A stretch of DNA of 64,000 bases from Halorussus salilacus (GCF_024138125.1 NZ_CP099993.1:2973153-3037152); one strand, 5' to 3'; positions 1 through 8,853 are shown, numbered from the stretch's first letter. The notes: generated by a model not told the origin, from the letters alone. Numbers and translations: made by a program.

Positions 1-1280
1 CCGACGGCGCTCCCGAGAGTCGGACGACTGACGAGACGACCGGGGAAACGACCGAGGAGACGGTCCACGAGGAGGCCGACCGGTTCGAGACGGTCGTGAA
101 CGTCGCCGACGCGGGCGCAGACGCCTCGGGCGAGCAACCGATAAACGGCGTCCTCGACGAACACCTCGCCGACGATACGATGCTGTACTTTCCGGAGGGC
201 CGCTACCGGCTCGACCAGTGGGAGGTCACCGGCTACACCAACCTCGGGCTGGTCGGCGACGGCGCGGTCCTCGTGCCGCCCGAAGAGCGTTACTGGCTGT
301 TGTTCGGTGAGCTCCGGGACCTCCTCGTGGAGGGGTTCACCTTCGACGGCAGCGCCGACGGCGTCGCGCCCACCAACCACCTCGCGGTGACGGGCGGCGA
401 GAGCGTGGTGCGGGACGTGACGTGGCGCGGCCATCGGAGCAAGCCCCGGACCGGCTTCGCGGTCGCCGCCGAGTCGGAGGACGCAGACCTCCTGTTCGAG
501 AACGTGAGCCTCCCCGACGGCTCGACCGGCGGCCACGCCGTCTTCGCGTTCCCCCGGAGCGTCGGACGGCTCACCTTCCGGGACTGCCGGGTCGAACACT
601 GGGCGGAAGGGCTGTACGTCTCGTACCACTCGGGCCCGTTGCGGGTGATAGGCGGCTACTACGCCAACAACGGCATCCAGCAGGTCCGGGTCGGCGGGGG
701 CCACGCCGGGGCACTCGTCCGGGGTGTGACCGTCCGGGTCGACGACCCCCGCCAGCCCCAGCACAAGCCCAACATGCGCGGCATCTGGATGGAGGAGGGC
801 GGGAGCGTCCGGGTCGAGAACTGCGATATCGCCGTCACCGACCTCTCGGGGACCTACAGTTCGGGCGCGATAGTCGTCGGCAAGGAGTTCGGCGCGGCCA
901 CCATCGAGAACACTCGTATCCGGACCGACGCCGACGCCTACGGGATACTCGTCCGCGACCCCGTCGAGGAGGTCGACGAGGACTCGATGCCGAGCATGGA
1001 CCGCCTGCCCGACGACTGGGAGGTCACCTGCCGGAACGTCCGGATTACGGGCAGCGCCCCGGAGGGGACCGCGGTACGGGTCGACCGTCGAGACGACTGC
1101 GTCTTCGAGAACGTCTGTATCGGCCACGACCGGGGCTCCCGAGACGGCGTCGCCGTCTCGGGAGCCCAGGGGTGTGCGGTCCGGGACTCGACCATCGACG
1201 TGCCCGGCGCGACCATCGCCACCGACGAGGCCACTGTCAAGACCTCCCGCGTGCGCGAGCGCGGCGGGTGTGAAGAGTAA
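1..1280 (+). CDS. Right-handed beta-helix protein, 5' end outside window
   Basis: The frame is already open at base 3, so the true start is upstream; about 425 residues are visible. The visible part begins with a Thr/Glu-rich acidic stretch. It then runs as many short strands with turns such as VRDVTW, VENCDI and IENTRI, the look of a right-handed parallel beta-helix (pectate-lyase-like fold). No catalytic residues can be assigned, and a signal peptide cannot be judged because the N-terminus is missing. It shares the fold of the secreted proteins at 4197 and 7288 but lacks their two C-terminal beta domains. It converges on the acetyltransferase-like gene, with 14 bases between the stops. By inference it binds or modifies an extracellular glycan. 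Fold confidence is good; function is unknown. Confidence 0.75.
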   Translation, partial: DGAPESRTTDETTGETTEETVHEEADRFETVVNVADAGADASGEQPINGVLDEHLADDTMLYFPEGRYRLDQWEVTGYTNLGLVGDGAVLVPPEERYWLLFGELRDLLVEGFTFDGSADGVAPTNHLAVTGGESVVRDVTWRGHRSKPRTGFAVAAESEDADLLFENVSLPDGSTGGHAVFAFPRSVGRLTFRDCRVEHWAEGLYVSYHSGPLRVIGGYYANNGIQQVRVGGGHAGALVRGVTVRVDDPRQPQHKPNMRGIWMEEGGSVRVENCDIAVTDLSGTYSSGAIVVGKEFGAATIENTRIRTDADAYGILVRDPVEEVDEDSMPSMDRLPDDWEVTCRNVRITGSAPEGTAVRVDRRDDCVFENVCIGHDRGSRDGVAVSGAQGCAVRDSTIDVPGATIATDEATVKTSRVRERGGCEE

Positions 1281-1294
1281 CGAGAAAGGCCGAC

Positions 1295-2314
1295 CTACCG
1301 GAGCTTCTTGTACACGCTCGACAGCGCGCTGGTCACTCGCGTCCCGTTCTCCACGCTGTAGTACGACCGGAGTTCGGGCCCGAACTTCGCCTTGTAGCCA
1401 CAGAGCCGTTCCTCGTTCGCGCCCACGAGGTCGTAGCGCTCGACGCCCCGGTCCATCGCGTCGGTCATGATGGCCCAGTCGACGAGGTCGTTGACCGGCA
1501 GGTCCCGGTCGTGCTTCGCGCCGCCCTGCCACCGGTAGACGGTGTCGCCGGACTCCAGCGCGACCATCCCGCCCGCGAACTCGCCGTCTATCTCGCAGGC
1601 GTAGGGCCGGACCGCGCCGTCGGGCAGGCGGTCGTAGAGGTCCGAGACGAACGCCGGGGTGACGCCGTAGGACTCGTCCTGCTCGTCGTGGCGGGCACGG
1701 ACCTGCGAGACGACCGCCTCGATCTCGTCGTGGCCGCCCTCGTAGACCCGGTAGTCGCCGTCGGTCCGGATGTTGTTGCGCGCGTCGCTGGAGAAGGACA
1801 TCAGCACCTCCTCCTCGCCGGGCGTGAGGTCGACCTCGTAGGTGTGGCGCACGTCCACGTCGAAGTCGTTCCACTCGAACGGCCGGACGTCGCGGTACGC
1901 GGCGTCCGGGCGTATCTGGACGTACTTCGGGCCCAGCTCCCGGTCTATCCAGTCGAGACACCCCCCGACGAACCGCTTGTTCCGGCGCTCGGCCTTCCGG
2001 CGCTTGAGCTTCTCCTGATTCAGGAGCGCGGGACCGAGGTACGACACCCACAGGCCCGGCGCGGGCGAGAACGCCATCGTCATCCCGCCCTTCCGGGTCT
2101 CGAACACCGGGAACAGCCCGACCGGCTCTTGGCCCTTGTACCCCACCAGCGGGTGGAGGTCGGCGTCGGCGTGGTCGGCCTGGACGGAGAGCGCCTCCCG
2201 GTAGTGGAAGACGTTGGCCTCCGGCGACCGCTCGACGAGGTCGTTCCACCTCGCGAGGTCGTCTTCGTCGGCGCGTCCGATGCTGATGCCGTCCTTCTCG
2301 ATGGTGGCGCTCAT
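1295..2314 (-). CDS. FemAB/GNAT-like acyl- or aminoacyltransferase
   Basis: A 339-residue soluble protein built like the FemAB/BioF2-like GNAT family (two GNAT-type folds in tandem). The N-terminal part has the family pattern NVFHYREAL...LVGYKGQEPVGLFPVF. The C-terminal part has GGMVALESGDTVYRWQGGA and a closing YDLVGANEERLCGYKAKFG. These enzymes transfer acyl or aminoacyl groups to sugars or peptides; the substrate here is unknown. It is a clear paralog of the gene at 18690 (same WQGGA and GAN-ERLC-YKAKFG segments). The start lies one base after the stop of the upstream phosphatase-family gene, so both belong to one unit read from the ATAACAAAG box at 3983. In this setting it probably decorates a surface polysaccharide or its lipid-linked precursor. 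Confidence 0.82.
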   Translation of the reverse strand: MSATIEKDGISIGRADEDDLARWNDLVERSPEANVFHYREALSVQADHADADLHPLVGYKGQEPVGLFPVFETRKGGMTMAFSPAPGLWVSYLGPALLNQEKLKRRKAERRNKRFVGGCLDWIDRELGPKYVQIRPDAAYRDVRPFEWNDFDVDVRHTYEVDLTPGEEEVLMSFSSDARNNIRTDGDYRVYEGGHDEIEAVVSQVRARHDEQDESYGVTPAFVSDLYDRLPDGAVRPYACEIDGEFAGGMVALESGDTVYRWQGGAKHDRDLPVNDLVDWAIMTDAMDRGVERYDLVGANEERLCGYKAKFGPELRSYYSVENGTRVTSALSSVYKKLR

Positions 2315-2315
2315 G

Positions 2316-3956
2316 TTATTCGAGGTATCCGAGGTCTGCGAGTCGCGCTTCGACGTCGTCGTCGTCCGTTGCCACCCGCTCGTCGGCGTCGAACGCGGGG
2401 TAGGCCTCGGTGCCCGCCGCCCCGACGGCGGGCAGGACCGACCCGTCCATCCGGTCGCCCGCCGGGAGTCCGAGGGTCGCCAGCACGGTCGGGGCCACGT
2501 CGAACAGGTGCGCGCCCGCGAGGTCGGCGTCGGCGTCGACGCCCTCGCCCGCGAGGGCGACGACGCCCTCGCGCTTGTGGTTGTACGGTTCGCTCGGCGG
2601 GCCGAACCGGCCGTCGCCGACCCGCGTCGAGAGGAACTCGTCGAAGTCGGCCGGAACCGTCACCACGTCGGGCGCGCGCTCGACGTGGGGACCCGAGAAC
2701 ACCTCCTCGCGCCGGGCGACCCGGTCGAACACCGGGTCGCCGTCGGGGGTCTCGACGCTCGATAGCATCGCCACGAGGTCGTCCCGGACCTGCTCGTAGT
2801 CGTCTGGCGAGACGATTCCGTCGGGCTCGCGGCCCGCGAGGTTGACCCGGACCCCGAGTTCGATGCGGTCGCGCATGTACGCGACCGACTCGGGGAAATC
2901 GACCTGCTCGGCCGCCCGGCGCGCCACGTCGGCGGGCACGCGCTCGGCGACGAAGTCGGCCGCGCCGACCGCGTCGAGCGCGGCGTGGATGCGCTGGCTG
3001 GTCAGCCCGACCTTCGCGCCGAGGGCGAGACCGCGGGCCGTCACCGACGGCCCGCGGTCCTCGTCCTCCGCTTTCCCGGACTCGCCCTTCCGGAGACGGT
3101 TGGTGGCGATGGTCGACCACGTCGGCATCCCCTCGCCCTCGGTGGTGGTCTCGACCAGCCCCTGCTCGCGGAGGAACTCGTTGACCCGGAACTCGTGGCC
3201 GGTGTACTCGCCGATTCCGTGGTCGCTGGCGACGACCACGGCGTCGGGGTCGCAGGCGTCTATCACCTCGCCGACCTGCTCGTCGACCGCCTCGTAGACC
3301 GCCCGGACCGCTTCGTCGTCGCCGGGGAGCTCGTGGAAGACGGTGTCTGTCTGCTGGAACTGGACGAACCCGAAGTCCGGGTCGTACCTGTCGGCGAGGT
3401 ACCGGAACGCCGCCCCGCGCATCCCGACCAGCCGCCGGTACCACTCGACCTTCTCGTCGCGGCCCGAGGCGTCTCGGGGCGCGTACACCCGGTAATCGCC
3501 GATTTCCGCTCGCACGTCCGACAGAAGTCCTTCGGGGTGACACTCGGGGTCCTCCGGCGCGGTGTAGCCCGGAATCACCGCGCCGTCGACCTCGCGGGGC
3601 GGGTGGGTCACCGGCGCGTTCACCACGACGCTCGACTTCCCGTGGTAGTCGAGTATCTCCCAGACGGTCCGCTCGCGGACGTGGGTGGCGTTCACCACGT
3701 CCCAGTCGTAGCCGTCGAACGTCAGGAAGCCGAAGACGCCGTGCTTGCCGGGGTTGACCCCGGTGTAGACGGAGGGCCACGCGCTCGGGGTCCACGGCGG
3801 AATCTGGGACCGGAGCGGTCCGTCGGCTCCGTTCTCGAACAGCGACCGGAGGTTCGGCACCGCGCCGTCCTCGAACAGGGGGTCGAGGACCGACCGGCAC
3901 CCCGCGTCCAACCCGAGTAACAGGGTGTCCACGTCTGCCTGTGGGCGATCAGCCAT
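2316..3956 (-). CDS. Alkaline phosphatase superfamily protein (type I phosphodiesterase/nucleotide pyrophosphatase-like)
   Basis: A 546-residue protein of the alkaline phosphatase superfamily. Expected metal-site elements are visible: an early LLGLDAG segment, the nucleophile region WTPSAWPSVYTGVNPGKHGV (Ser/Thr), VVVASDHGIGEY and a C-terminal HLFDVAPTVL. No signal peptide or membrane segment is seen, so it is probably cytoplasmic. Family members hydrolyse or transfer phosphate, phosphoglycerol or sulfate esters, and related genes are common in haloarchaeal polysaccharide clusters. The substrate cannot be told. The ATG lies 27 bases after an ATAACAAAG box, as expected for a leaderless transcript. 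The next gene follows after one base. Two more members of the superfamily occur at 5811 and 28101. Confidence 0.85.
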   Translation of the reverse strand: MADRPQADVDTLLLGLDAGCRSVLDPLFEDGAVPNLRSLFENGADGPLRSQIPPWTPSAWPSVYTGVNPGKHGVFGFLTFDGYDWDVVNATHVRERTVWEILDYHGKSSVVVNAPVTHPPREVDGAVIPGYTAPEDPECHPEGLLSDVRAEIGDYRVYAPRDASGRDEKVEWYRRLVGMRGAAFRYLADRYDPDFGFVQFQQTDTVFHELPGDDEAVRAVYEAVDEQVGEVIDACDPDAVVVASDHGIGEYTGHEFRVNEFLREQGLVETTTEGEGMPTWSTIATNRLRKGESGKAEDEDRGPSVTARGLALGAKVGLTSQRIHAALDAVGAADFVAERVPADVARRAAEQVDFPESVAYMRDRIELGVRVNLAGREPDGIVSPDDYEQVRDDLVAMLSSVETPDGDPVFDRVARREEVFSGPHVERAPDVVTVPADFDEFLSTRVGDGRFGPPSEPYNHKREGVVALAGEGVDADADLAGAHLFDVAPTVLATLGLPAGDRMDGSVLPAVGAAGTEAYPAFDADERVATDDDDVEARLADLGYLE

Positions 3957-3982
3957 GTGTCGGTATCCACCGCGCGTTCGGC

Positions 3983-3991
3983 CTTTGTTAT
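3983..3991 (-). promoter_or_regulatory. ATAACAAAG promoter box for the 3956-1295 unit
   Basis: ATAACAAAG on the minus strand, ending 27 bases upstream of the ATG at 3956. This spacing places it where an archaeal BRE/TATA would act on a leaderless start. The same 9-mer recurs at other polysaccharide promoters in the window. Confidence 0.7.
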
Positions 3992-4120
3992 GGGCCGTCT
4001 GTCAGCCCGAAGAGGGGGACTTATGCCGGAATCGGGGAGTTATGCTCCTGTTACCGACGAACGTTCGGCGAGAAATCGTCCGTTTCGACGGTTCCGTTTC
4101 GACCGTTCCGACCCGGCCAT

Positions 4121-4196
4121 AACACTTAAATTGGTAATCTAGCCTTGAAACAGAATCGGTACCTTTTTGAAGTGGTAATCTCGCATTGAACAGTAC
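4121..4196 (+). promoter_or_regulatory. Duplicated leader, copy 1, upstream of beta-helix gene
   Basis: About 75 bases just before the ATG at 4197 closely match the bases before the paralogous gene at 7288. The block opens with AACACTTAAATTGGTAAT. It contains two direct copies of a TGGTAATCT-(A/C)GC-TTGAA type motif, at 4132-4149 and 4173-4190, spaced 41 bases apart. A TTTTTGA stretch about 27-33 bases before the ATG could be the TATA element. This is a promoter/operator shared by the two secreted proteins and different from the ATAACAAAG box. Confidence 0.6.
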
Positions 4197-5711
4197 ATGG
4201 CACGCGACAAGACGGCACGCGAGAACGATTCCGAACAGTCCCTCCTCGACCGACGCGCGTACCTCAAGATGGCGGGCGCGGCGGCGGCGTCGGTCGCCGC
4301 GGTCGGTGCGACGACGAGTCGCGTCGACGCGGCGGATTACGAGACCATCGAGGTCCCCGCCGGTTCCCGCGAGACCATCAGGATCGGCGGCGGCGAGACC
4401 TTCGAGAACAAGCTCATCGACATCTCGGCCGACGGCGCGCACTTCCGCGTGGTCACCAGCGGAAGCGGCTGGACCATCCGGAACGTCGGCGTGAAGGGAC
4501 AGAACTCCGATACGTCGGACACCTACAGTTGCTTCGCGCTCCAGTGTGACTCCGGCGGCGAGGGGCTCGTCGAGAACCTCTACATGGGCGACGGTTCGGT
4601 CGACCGCTGCGGCCACGCCGCCATCGGCGGCTACGGCAACGCGGGCCACGTCACCCTCCGGAACGTCCACGTTCAGGGCTGGGGTGCCGACGGCATCTAC
4701 CTGTCCCAGCCGGGCGTCGAGGGCAACTCCGGCGGGACGTTCACGGTCGAGAACGCGTTCGCGAAGAACAACAACATCGAGAACATCCGGATCGGCACCA
4801 CCGGTAGCGTCATCCGCGATTCGGTGGTCCACGTCGAGGGGACCGACCCGGTCCCGTCGAACGAGAGCGGCCAGAAGGCTCCCCGCGGCGTCTGGCTCAA
4901 GGAGCAGTCGGGCCTCGAAGTCGAGAACTGCGACATCAAGGTCAGCGGCGCGGACGCGGTGTTCGCCAACGACGGCGGTTCGGGTACCCTGACGGACTGC
5001 CGGGTCGACGGCTCCATCAGCGGCGACGTCCAGACCCAGAACGTCACCGAGGGGGCCGACGTCACCCCGCCCGAGGGCGTCCCGATGTCGGCCGAGGAGG
5101 CCGCGTCGGGAGGCACGAGCGAGGGGAGCAGTAGCGACGAACCGCAGACCACCGAGGAATCCGACGACGAGGAGGATAGCGAGGGAGACCTCCTCGAACT
5201 CGTCTCGGGCGAGGACACCTCGGGCGTCCGCTACGAGTTCACGGTCGAAGGTAGCGTCGAGAAACACGAGTCGGGCGACAACGCCGCCGAGAGTAGCGAC
5301 GAGATAACCGAGAACGGCGACGGCACGGTCACGGTCTCGGGCGTGGCGGGCAACGGCTACGGCGACGCCTTCTACGTGAACGGCGCGGTCACCGCGATGG
5401 ACCTCGACGAGAGCGACTGGACCCTGCGGTACGACGGCGAGGAGGTCTCGGTCGACGAACTCACCCTCCCCAAGAAGCTGGTCATCGACGGGAGCAACCG
5501 CCCGAACGCGGTCTCCACCTACACCTTCGAGGTCAGCGGCAAGGCGCGAAAGAGCGCCGACATCGGCTCCATCAACGACTACGACACGGTCGAAGACGGC
5601 ACGATCTCCGGGCGGGTCGTCGGCGGCAAGGACGGCTACCGGTTCTCGGGCGACGTCACCGGCTTCGAACTCGACGGCCCCGCGAACGTCCGAGTCGAGG
5701 ACGATTCGTAG
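4197..5711 (+). CDS. Tat-secreted right-handed beta-helix protein, paralog A
   Basis: 504 residues. The N-terminus has a twin-arginine signal (RRAYLKMAG followed by an Ala-rich stretch and a VDA-A cleavage-like site near residue 45), so it is exported folded. Residues ~50-285 form a beta-helix with repeated strands (WTIRNVGVKG, LRNVHVQGWG, VENCDIKVSG). A Ser/Asp/Glu-rich linker (~300-330) leads to two related beta domains (~335-430 and ~435-504). Each has a YEFTVEGS or YTFEVSGK opening and a DAFYVNG or GYRFSGD repeat, a domain type frequent in haloarchaeal secreted proteins. It is a paralog of the gene at 7288; even the linker start PPEGVPMSAEEAASGG is identical. No catalytic residues are recognised. 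Role by inference: extracellular glycan binding or processing. Confidence 0.85.
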   Translation: MARDKTARENDSEQSLLDRRAYLKMAGAAAASVAAVGATTSRVDAADYETIEVPAGSRETIRIGGGETFENKLIDISADGAHFRVVTSGSGWTIRNVGVKGQNSDTSDTYSCFALQCDSGGEGLVENLYMGDGSVDRCGHAAIGGYGNAGHVTLRNVHVQGWGADGIYLSQPGVEGNSGGTFTVENAFAKNNNIENIRIGTTGSVIRDSVVHVEGTDPVPSNESGQKAPRGVWLKEQSGLEVENCDIKVSGADAVFANDGGSGTLTDCRVDGSISGDVQTQNVTEGADVTPPEGVPMSAEEAASGGTSEGSSSDEPQTTEESDDEEDSEGDLLELVSGEDTSGVRYEFTVEGSVEKHESGDNAAESSDEITENGDGTVTVSGVAGNGYGDAFYVNGAVTAMDLDESDWTLRYDGEEVSVDELTLPKKLVIDGSNRPNAVSTYTFEVSGKARKSADIGSINDYDTVEDGTISGRVVGGKDGYRFSGDVTGFELDGPANVRVEDDS

Positions 5712-5810
5712 GCTCGGACCACGGCCACTCGGTCTCCGCGATTCGGTTCCGATTTTCGCGGTTCGACCCGTTTTCGCGGTCAACTCCGTTGCGCGCACAC
5801 GCGCTAGATA

Positions 5811-6743
5811 CTATAAATATCCCATCTGCTTCAGGTGTTCGCGCGCCTGCTCGTCGACCTCCTCGGTCTGCTTGCGGTGGTAGGCGCGTCCGGACCGCTC
5901 GGCGACGACCTCCTTGCGCTCGTCGTAGTCGGCGACGAACCACGGGACCCGGACCATCTCCTCGGTGTAGACGCGCTCGGGGTGGCCGTAGCTCTTGATG
6001 GGGATGGGGAACTCGCGCTCGCCGAGCAACATCCCGTGGTCGGCCGTGAGGACGGTCTTGCCGGGAAGGTCGTCGAGCAGGTCCTCGACCTCGTCGAGGA
6101 CCAATTCGAGGTTCTCGCGGTAGACGTACCTGAGCGCCTGCTCGGGAACGTCGATGCGGCCGAGGAACTTGTCTGCGAGGGGGTTCGGACGGTAGTCGGG
6201 AAACAGCTCCCTGCCCCTCTCGCCGAGGTACGGCGCGTGGGGCTGGACGAAGTGGACGAACAGCCGCTTTCTCGGGTACCGCTCGGCGGCCTCGCGGGCG
6301 CGCTCGGCGACCGGACCCGGGGGAACGCCGTCGTCGCCGTAGTCGATGGAGTCCGACCACACGTCGAGCACGTCGTGGAACTCCGCGTCGATGTCCTCGC
6401 GCCAGACGCTCTGCTGGTAGAAGATGGTCGAACCGGTGACGTAGACGGTGTCGGTCAGGTCCCGGCCGTCGACGGTGCCCCTGAGGAACTCCGCGGTCGC
6501 CGACCCCGGCGACGTCCGCGACTCCAGACTCCCCGGCACGTCGTAGTCGGGGAGCACCGCCCGGAGCGCGTCGTACCGACAGCCGTCGAGGATGAGGAGG
6601 TTGTCCCAGTCCTCCTCTAAGAACGAGTCGCCGTCGGTGTTGTACTCCCGGTTGCCCAGTCGGGTCCAGTAGAGCCGGTTGAGTTCGCGCAGGGCGGCGT
6701 TGGGGTGGTCGAGCCCCGCCCGGAGCTGGTCGAGCGAATACAT
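5811..6743 (-). CDS. Sulfatase/alkaline-phosphatase superfamily hydrolase-like protein
   Basis: 310 residues, shorter than typical sulfatases. Superfamily landmarks are LLILDGCRYDALR (metal Asp and a following Cys/Arg in the nucleophile region), HFVQPHAPYLG, and KTVLTADHGMLLGER with a late YGHPERVYTEEMVRVPWFVAD. This pattern matches haloarchaeal sulfatase-like proteins found in glycan clusters. No signal peptide or membrane anchor is seen, which suggests action on a cytoplasmic or lipid-linked intermediate. The formylglycine motif CxPSR is absent, so true sulfatase activity is not supported; phosphoester hydrolysis or transfer is as likely. It is a single-gene unit with its own ATAACAAAG box 26 bases before the ATG, and it converges on the beta-helix gene at 4197. 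Confidence 0.8.
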   Translation of the reverse strand: MYSLDQLRAGLDHPNAALRELNRLYWTRLGNREYNTDGDSFLEEDWDNLLILDGCRYDALRAVLPDYDVPGSLESRTSPGSATAEFLRGTVDGRDLTDTVYVTGSTIFYQQSVWREDIDAEFHDVLDVWSDSIDYGDDGVPPGPVAERAREAAERYPRKRLFVHFVQPHAPYLGERGRELFPDYRPNPLADKFLGRIDVPEQALRYVYRENLELVLDEVEDLLDDLPGKTVLTADHGMLLGEREFPIPIKSYGHPERVYTEEMVRVPWFVADYDERKEVVAERSGRAYHRKQTEEVDEQAREHLKQMGYL

Positions 6744-6768
6744 CGCTCGACGCTTCCACGCCTCCGTG

Positions 6769-6777
6769 CTTTGTTAT
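6769..6777 (-). promoter_or_regulatory. ATAACAAAG promoter box for gene 6743-5811
   Basis: Minus-strand ATAACAAAG, ending 26 bases before the ATG at 6743, the same geometry as the box at 3983. Confidence 0.7.
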
Positions 6778-6840
6778 TCCCCGGTTATGCTGAGGTTCGG
6801 CGCACTCCCCGGTCGTGTTTGAGGCCGTCGCGCTCGCGCG

Positions 6841-6877
6841 GTCGCTGGCGCGCGGCCCTCGGCCGCGCGCCAGCGAC
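6841..6877. repeat. GC-rich perfect hairpin, 17-bp stem, 3-base loop
   Basis: Arms 6841-6857 and 6861-6877 are exact reverse complements around a CTC loop. It is the first of three long palindromes in the 544-base divergent intergenic region 6744-7287. Apart from these palindromes, the box at 6769 and the leader at 7212, I see nothing in that region. Confidence 0.8.
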
Positions 6878-6993
6878 GACCGCTATCCGGTCGGCCTCGA
6901 CGCTCCCGGCGCTGGGTGAGCGCTCGGGGAGTGAGTGGCCGGAGACGAGCGCCCGGCGGCGAGCGTTCGGAGACGACCGCTCGGGATACCCGA

Positions 6994-7026
6994 GGCGGGC
7001 GGCGCGCGATGCGCGCGCCGCCCGCC
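6994..7026. repeat. GC-rich perfect hairpin, 15-bp stem, ATG loop
   Basis: Arms 6994-7008 and 7012-7026 are exact reverse complements around a 3-base ATG loop. It is the second of the three palindromes in this intergenic region. Confidence 0.8.
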
Positions 7027-7043
7027 GGTCGCCCGGAATCCCG

Positions 7044-7079
7044 CGCCGCGCGAGACGGACCGGTCCGTCTCGCGCGGCG
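7044..7079. repeat. 36-bp perfect palindrome without loop
   Basis: Arms 7044-7061 and 7062-7079 are exact reverse complements with no spacer, centred on GGACCGGTCC. It lies about 130 bases upstream of the conserved leader of the gene at 7288. It could extrude as a cruciform or bind a dimeric protein; the sequence alone gives no function. Confidence 0.8.
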
Positions 7080-7211
7080 TATCGGTCGCCTTCCCGACCG
7101 AAACTACACCGTAACGGGTCGTTGAATCACCGTTGTACACCGTTTCACCCGGCCCCCGGTCGGTTGTGCGACGTTTCGGACGTTGCGCGCGACCGTTCGG
7201 CCGACGGCCGT

Positions 7212-7287
7212 TACACTTAAATTGGTAATGGAGCATTGAACGGAAGTCGGAATCTTTTTGAATAGGCAACCTCGCATTGAGAATTGC
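7212..7287 (+). promoter_or_regulatory. Duplicated leader, copy 2, upstream of beta-helix gene
   Basis: Matches the leader at 4121-4196: TACACTTAAATTGGTAAT, a TGGTAAT...GCATTGAA motif at 7223-7240, a TTTTTGAAT stretch, and a diverged second motif at 7263-7280, immediately before the ATG at 7288. Conservation continues into the first codons of both genes, which fixes the start codon choice. Confidence 0.6.
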
Positions 7288-8853
7288 ATGGCACGCGACG
7301 ATACGGCACGCGAGCACGACACCGAACGCTCCCTCCTCGACCGACGCTCCTACCTCAAGCTGGCCGGTGCGACCGCGGCGGCCGTCGCCGGGGCCGGGGC
7401 GTCGGCCACCGCAGGCGCGTCCTCCTACGACACCATCGAAGTCTCCGCTGGCGAGAAGCGCACCATCTCCGTCGGCGACGGCGAGACCTTCGAGAACAAG
7501 CTCGTCGACATCTCCGCCGACGGCGCGAGCGCTATCATCACGGCCACCTCCGACGACTTCACCATCCGGAACGTCGCCTTCAAGGGCGTCCACCCCGGTG
7601 AGGAGAACTTTCTGAAGCTCTGCGTCCCGAGCGAGGGCTCGACCGGCCTCGTCGAGAACGTCTACTTCGGCGACGGCGCGGAACCCGGCTCGAAGGGTGG
7701 CATCTACGTGACCTCCTCGCCCGCCCACAACGGCGAACTCACCTTCCGGAACCTCCACGTCGCGCACATCTCCAACAACGCCCTGTACGGTAGCGGCCCC
7801 GGCTACAAGGGCCAACCCGGCGTCATCCACGTCGAGGACTCGTACTTCTTCAGTTCCAACATCAGCAACGTCCGACTCGGGTCGCCCGGCGGCACAAGCC
7901 ACGTCCGGAACACCACGGTCCACGTCGACGACTCGGTCCCCGGTTGCGACATGAACTGCTCGTCGTCGGGCGCGGTCAACGCCCGGGGCGTGTGGGCGTG
8001 GGCGGGCGAGGTCGAACTCCACGACTGCGACGTTCAGACCAACGACTACGGGTCGAACCTCGCCACCAAGGACGGCGGCTCCATCACCCAGAACGGCTCG
8101 CGAATCGGGTCCGAGGCCGACACCGAACCGCCCGAGGGCGTCCCGATGTCGGCCGAGGAGGCCGCCAGCGGCGGCTCGGAGTCCGGCGAGGACTCCGAGA
8201 GTTCCACCAGCGACTCGTCGGACGACGATTCCTCGGGGAGTTCGGACTCGGGCACCCTGCTCGAACTCGTCTCGAACGCCGACCGCGAACTCGGCTACGA
8301 GTTCGCGGTCGAGGGGTCGGTCCGCAAGCGCACCACCGCCGAGGACGGCGGCTACGTCGCCGAGGACGACGACGAGGTCTCCGAGAACGGCGACGGCACG
8401 GTCACGGTCACGGGCGGCGTCGCGGGCGAGGGCCTCGGCGACGCCTTCGTGGTCGAGGGGTCGGTCACCGCGATGGACCTCGACGAGTCGAACTGGACGC
8501 TGCGGTACGGCGGCGAGGAGGTCTCGGTCGCCGACCTGACCGAGGGCGGCACGTCCGACTCCGGCGGAAGCGACGACTCCGCGGGCGACGGCGAGGACGA
8601 GGAACTCTCGAACGTCATCGTGTTCAGCGGTGAAAACCGACCGGACGCGGTCAGCACCTACGAGTTCAGCGTCTCGGGCGACATCGAGAAGGACGGCGAA
8701 CGCGGCTCGATAAACGCCTACGACACCGTCTCCGGGAACACCGCCCGGGGCCGCATCGTCGCGGGCAAGGACGCCTTCCGGTTCTCCGGGTCCATCACCG
8801 ACTTCGCGCTCGAAGGCGCTGCGGTCGTGGAGGTCCACGATGGCTCGAACTGA
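7288..8853 (+). CDS. Tat-secreted right-handed beta-helix protein, paralog B
   Basis: 521 residues from the ATG at 7288. An upstream in-frame codon at 7258 is rejected because it lies inside the conserved leader, and the paralog starts at the matching MARD-TARE position. It has a twin-arginine signal (RRSYLKLAG), then a beta-helix (FTIRNVAFKG, LTFRNLHVAH, VRNTTVHVDD), a Ser/Asp-rich acidic linker (~290-320), and two haloarchaeal C-terminal beta domains (YEFAVEGSV and YEFSVSGDI). Architecture and linker match the gene at 4197. A Gly/Ser/Asp insertion in the first C-terminal domain makes it slightly longer. The stop overlaps the start of the small gene at 8840 by 14 bases. Probably an exported partner of the polysaccharide made by this locus; no enzymatic residues are assigned. 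Confidence 0.85.
   Translation: MARDDTAREHDTERSLLDRRSYLKLAGATAAAVAGAGASATAGASSYDTIEVSAGEKRTISVGDGETFENKLVDISADGASAIITATSDDFTIRNVAFKGVHPGEENFLKLCVPSEGSTGLVENVYFGDGAEPGSKGGIYVTSSPAHNGELTFRNLHVAHISNNALYGSGPGYKGQPGVIHVEDSYFFSSNISNVRLGSPGGTSHVRNTTVHVDDSVPGCDMNCSSSGAVNARGVWAWAGEVELHDCDVQTNDYGSNLATKDGGSITQNGSRIGSEADTEPPEGVPMSAEEAASGGSESGEDSESSTSDSSDDDSSGSSDSGTLLELVSNADRELGYEFAVEGSVRKRTTAEDGGYVAEDDDEVSENGDGTVTVTGGVAGEGLGDAFVVEGSVTAMDLDESNWTLRYGGEEVSVADLTEGGTSDSGGSDDSAGDGEDEELSNVIVFSGENRPDAVSTYEFSVSGDIEKDGERGSINAYDTVSGNTARGRIVAGKDAFRFSGSITDFALEGAAVVEVHDGSN

Noticed and set aside
5811..6743. True sulfatase
   Set aside because: No C/S-x-P-S-R formylglycine motif is present; only general superfamily membership is supported.
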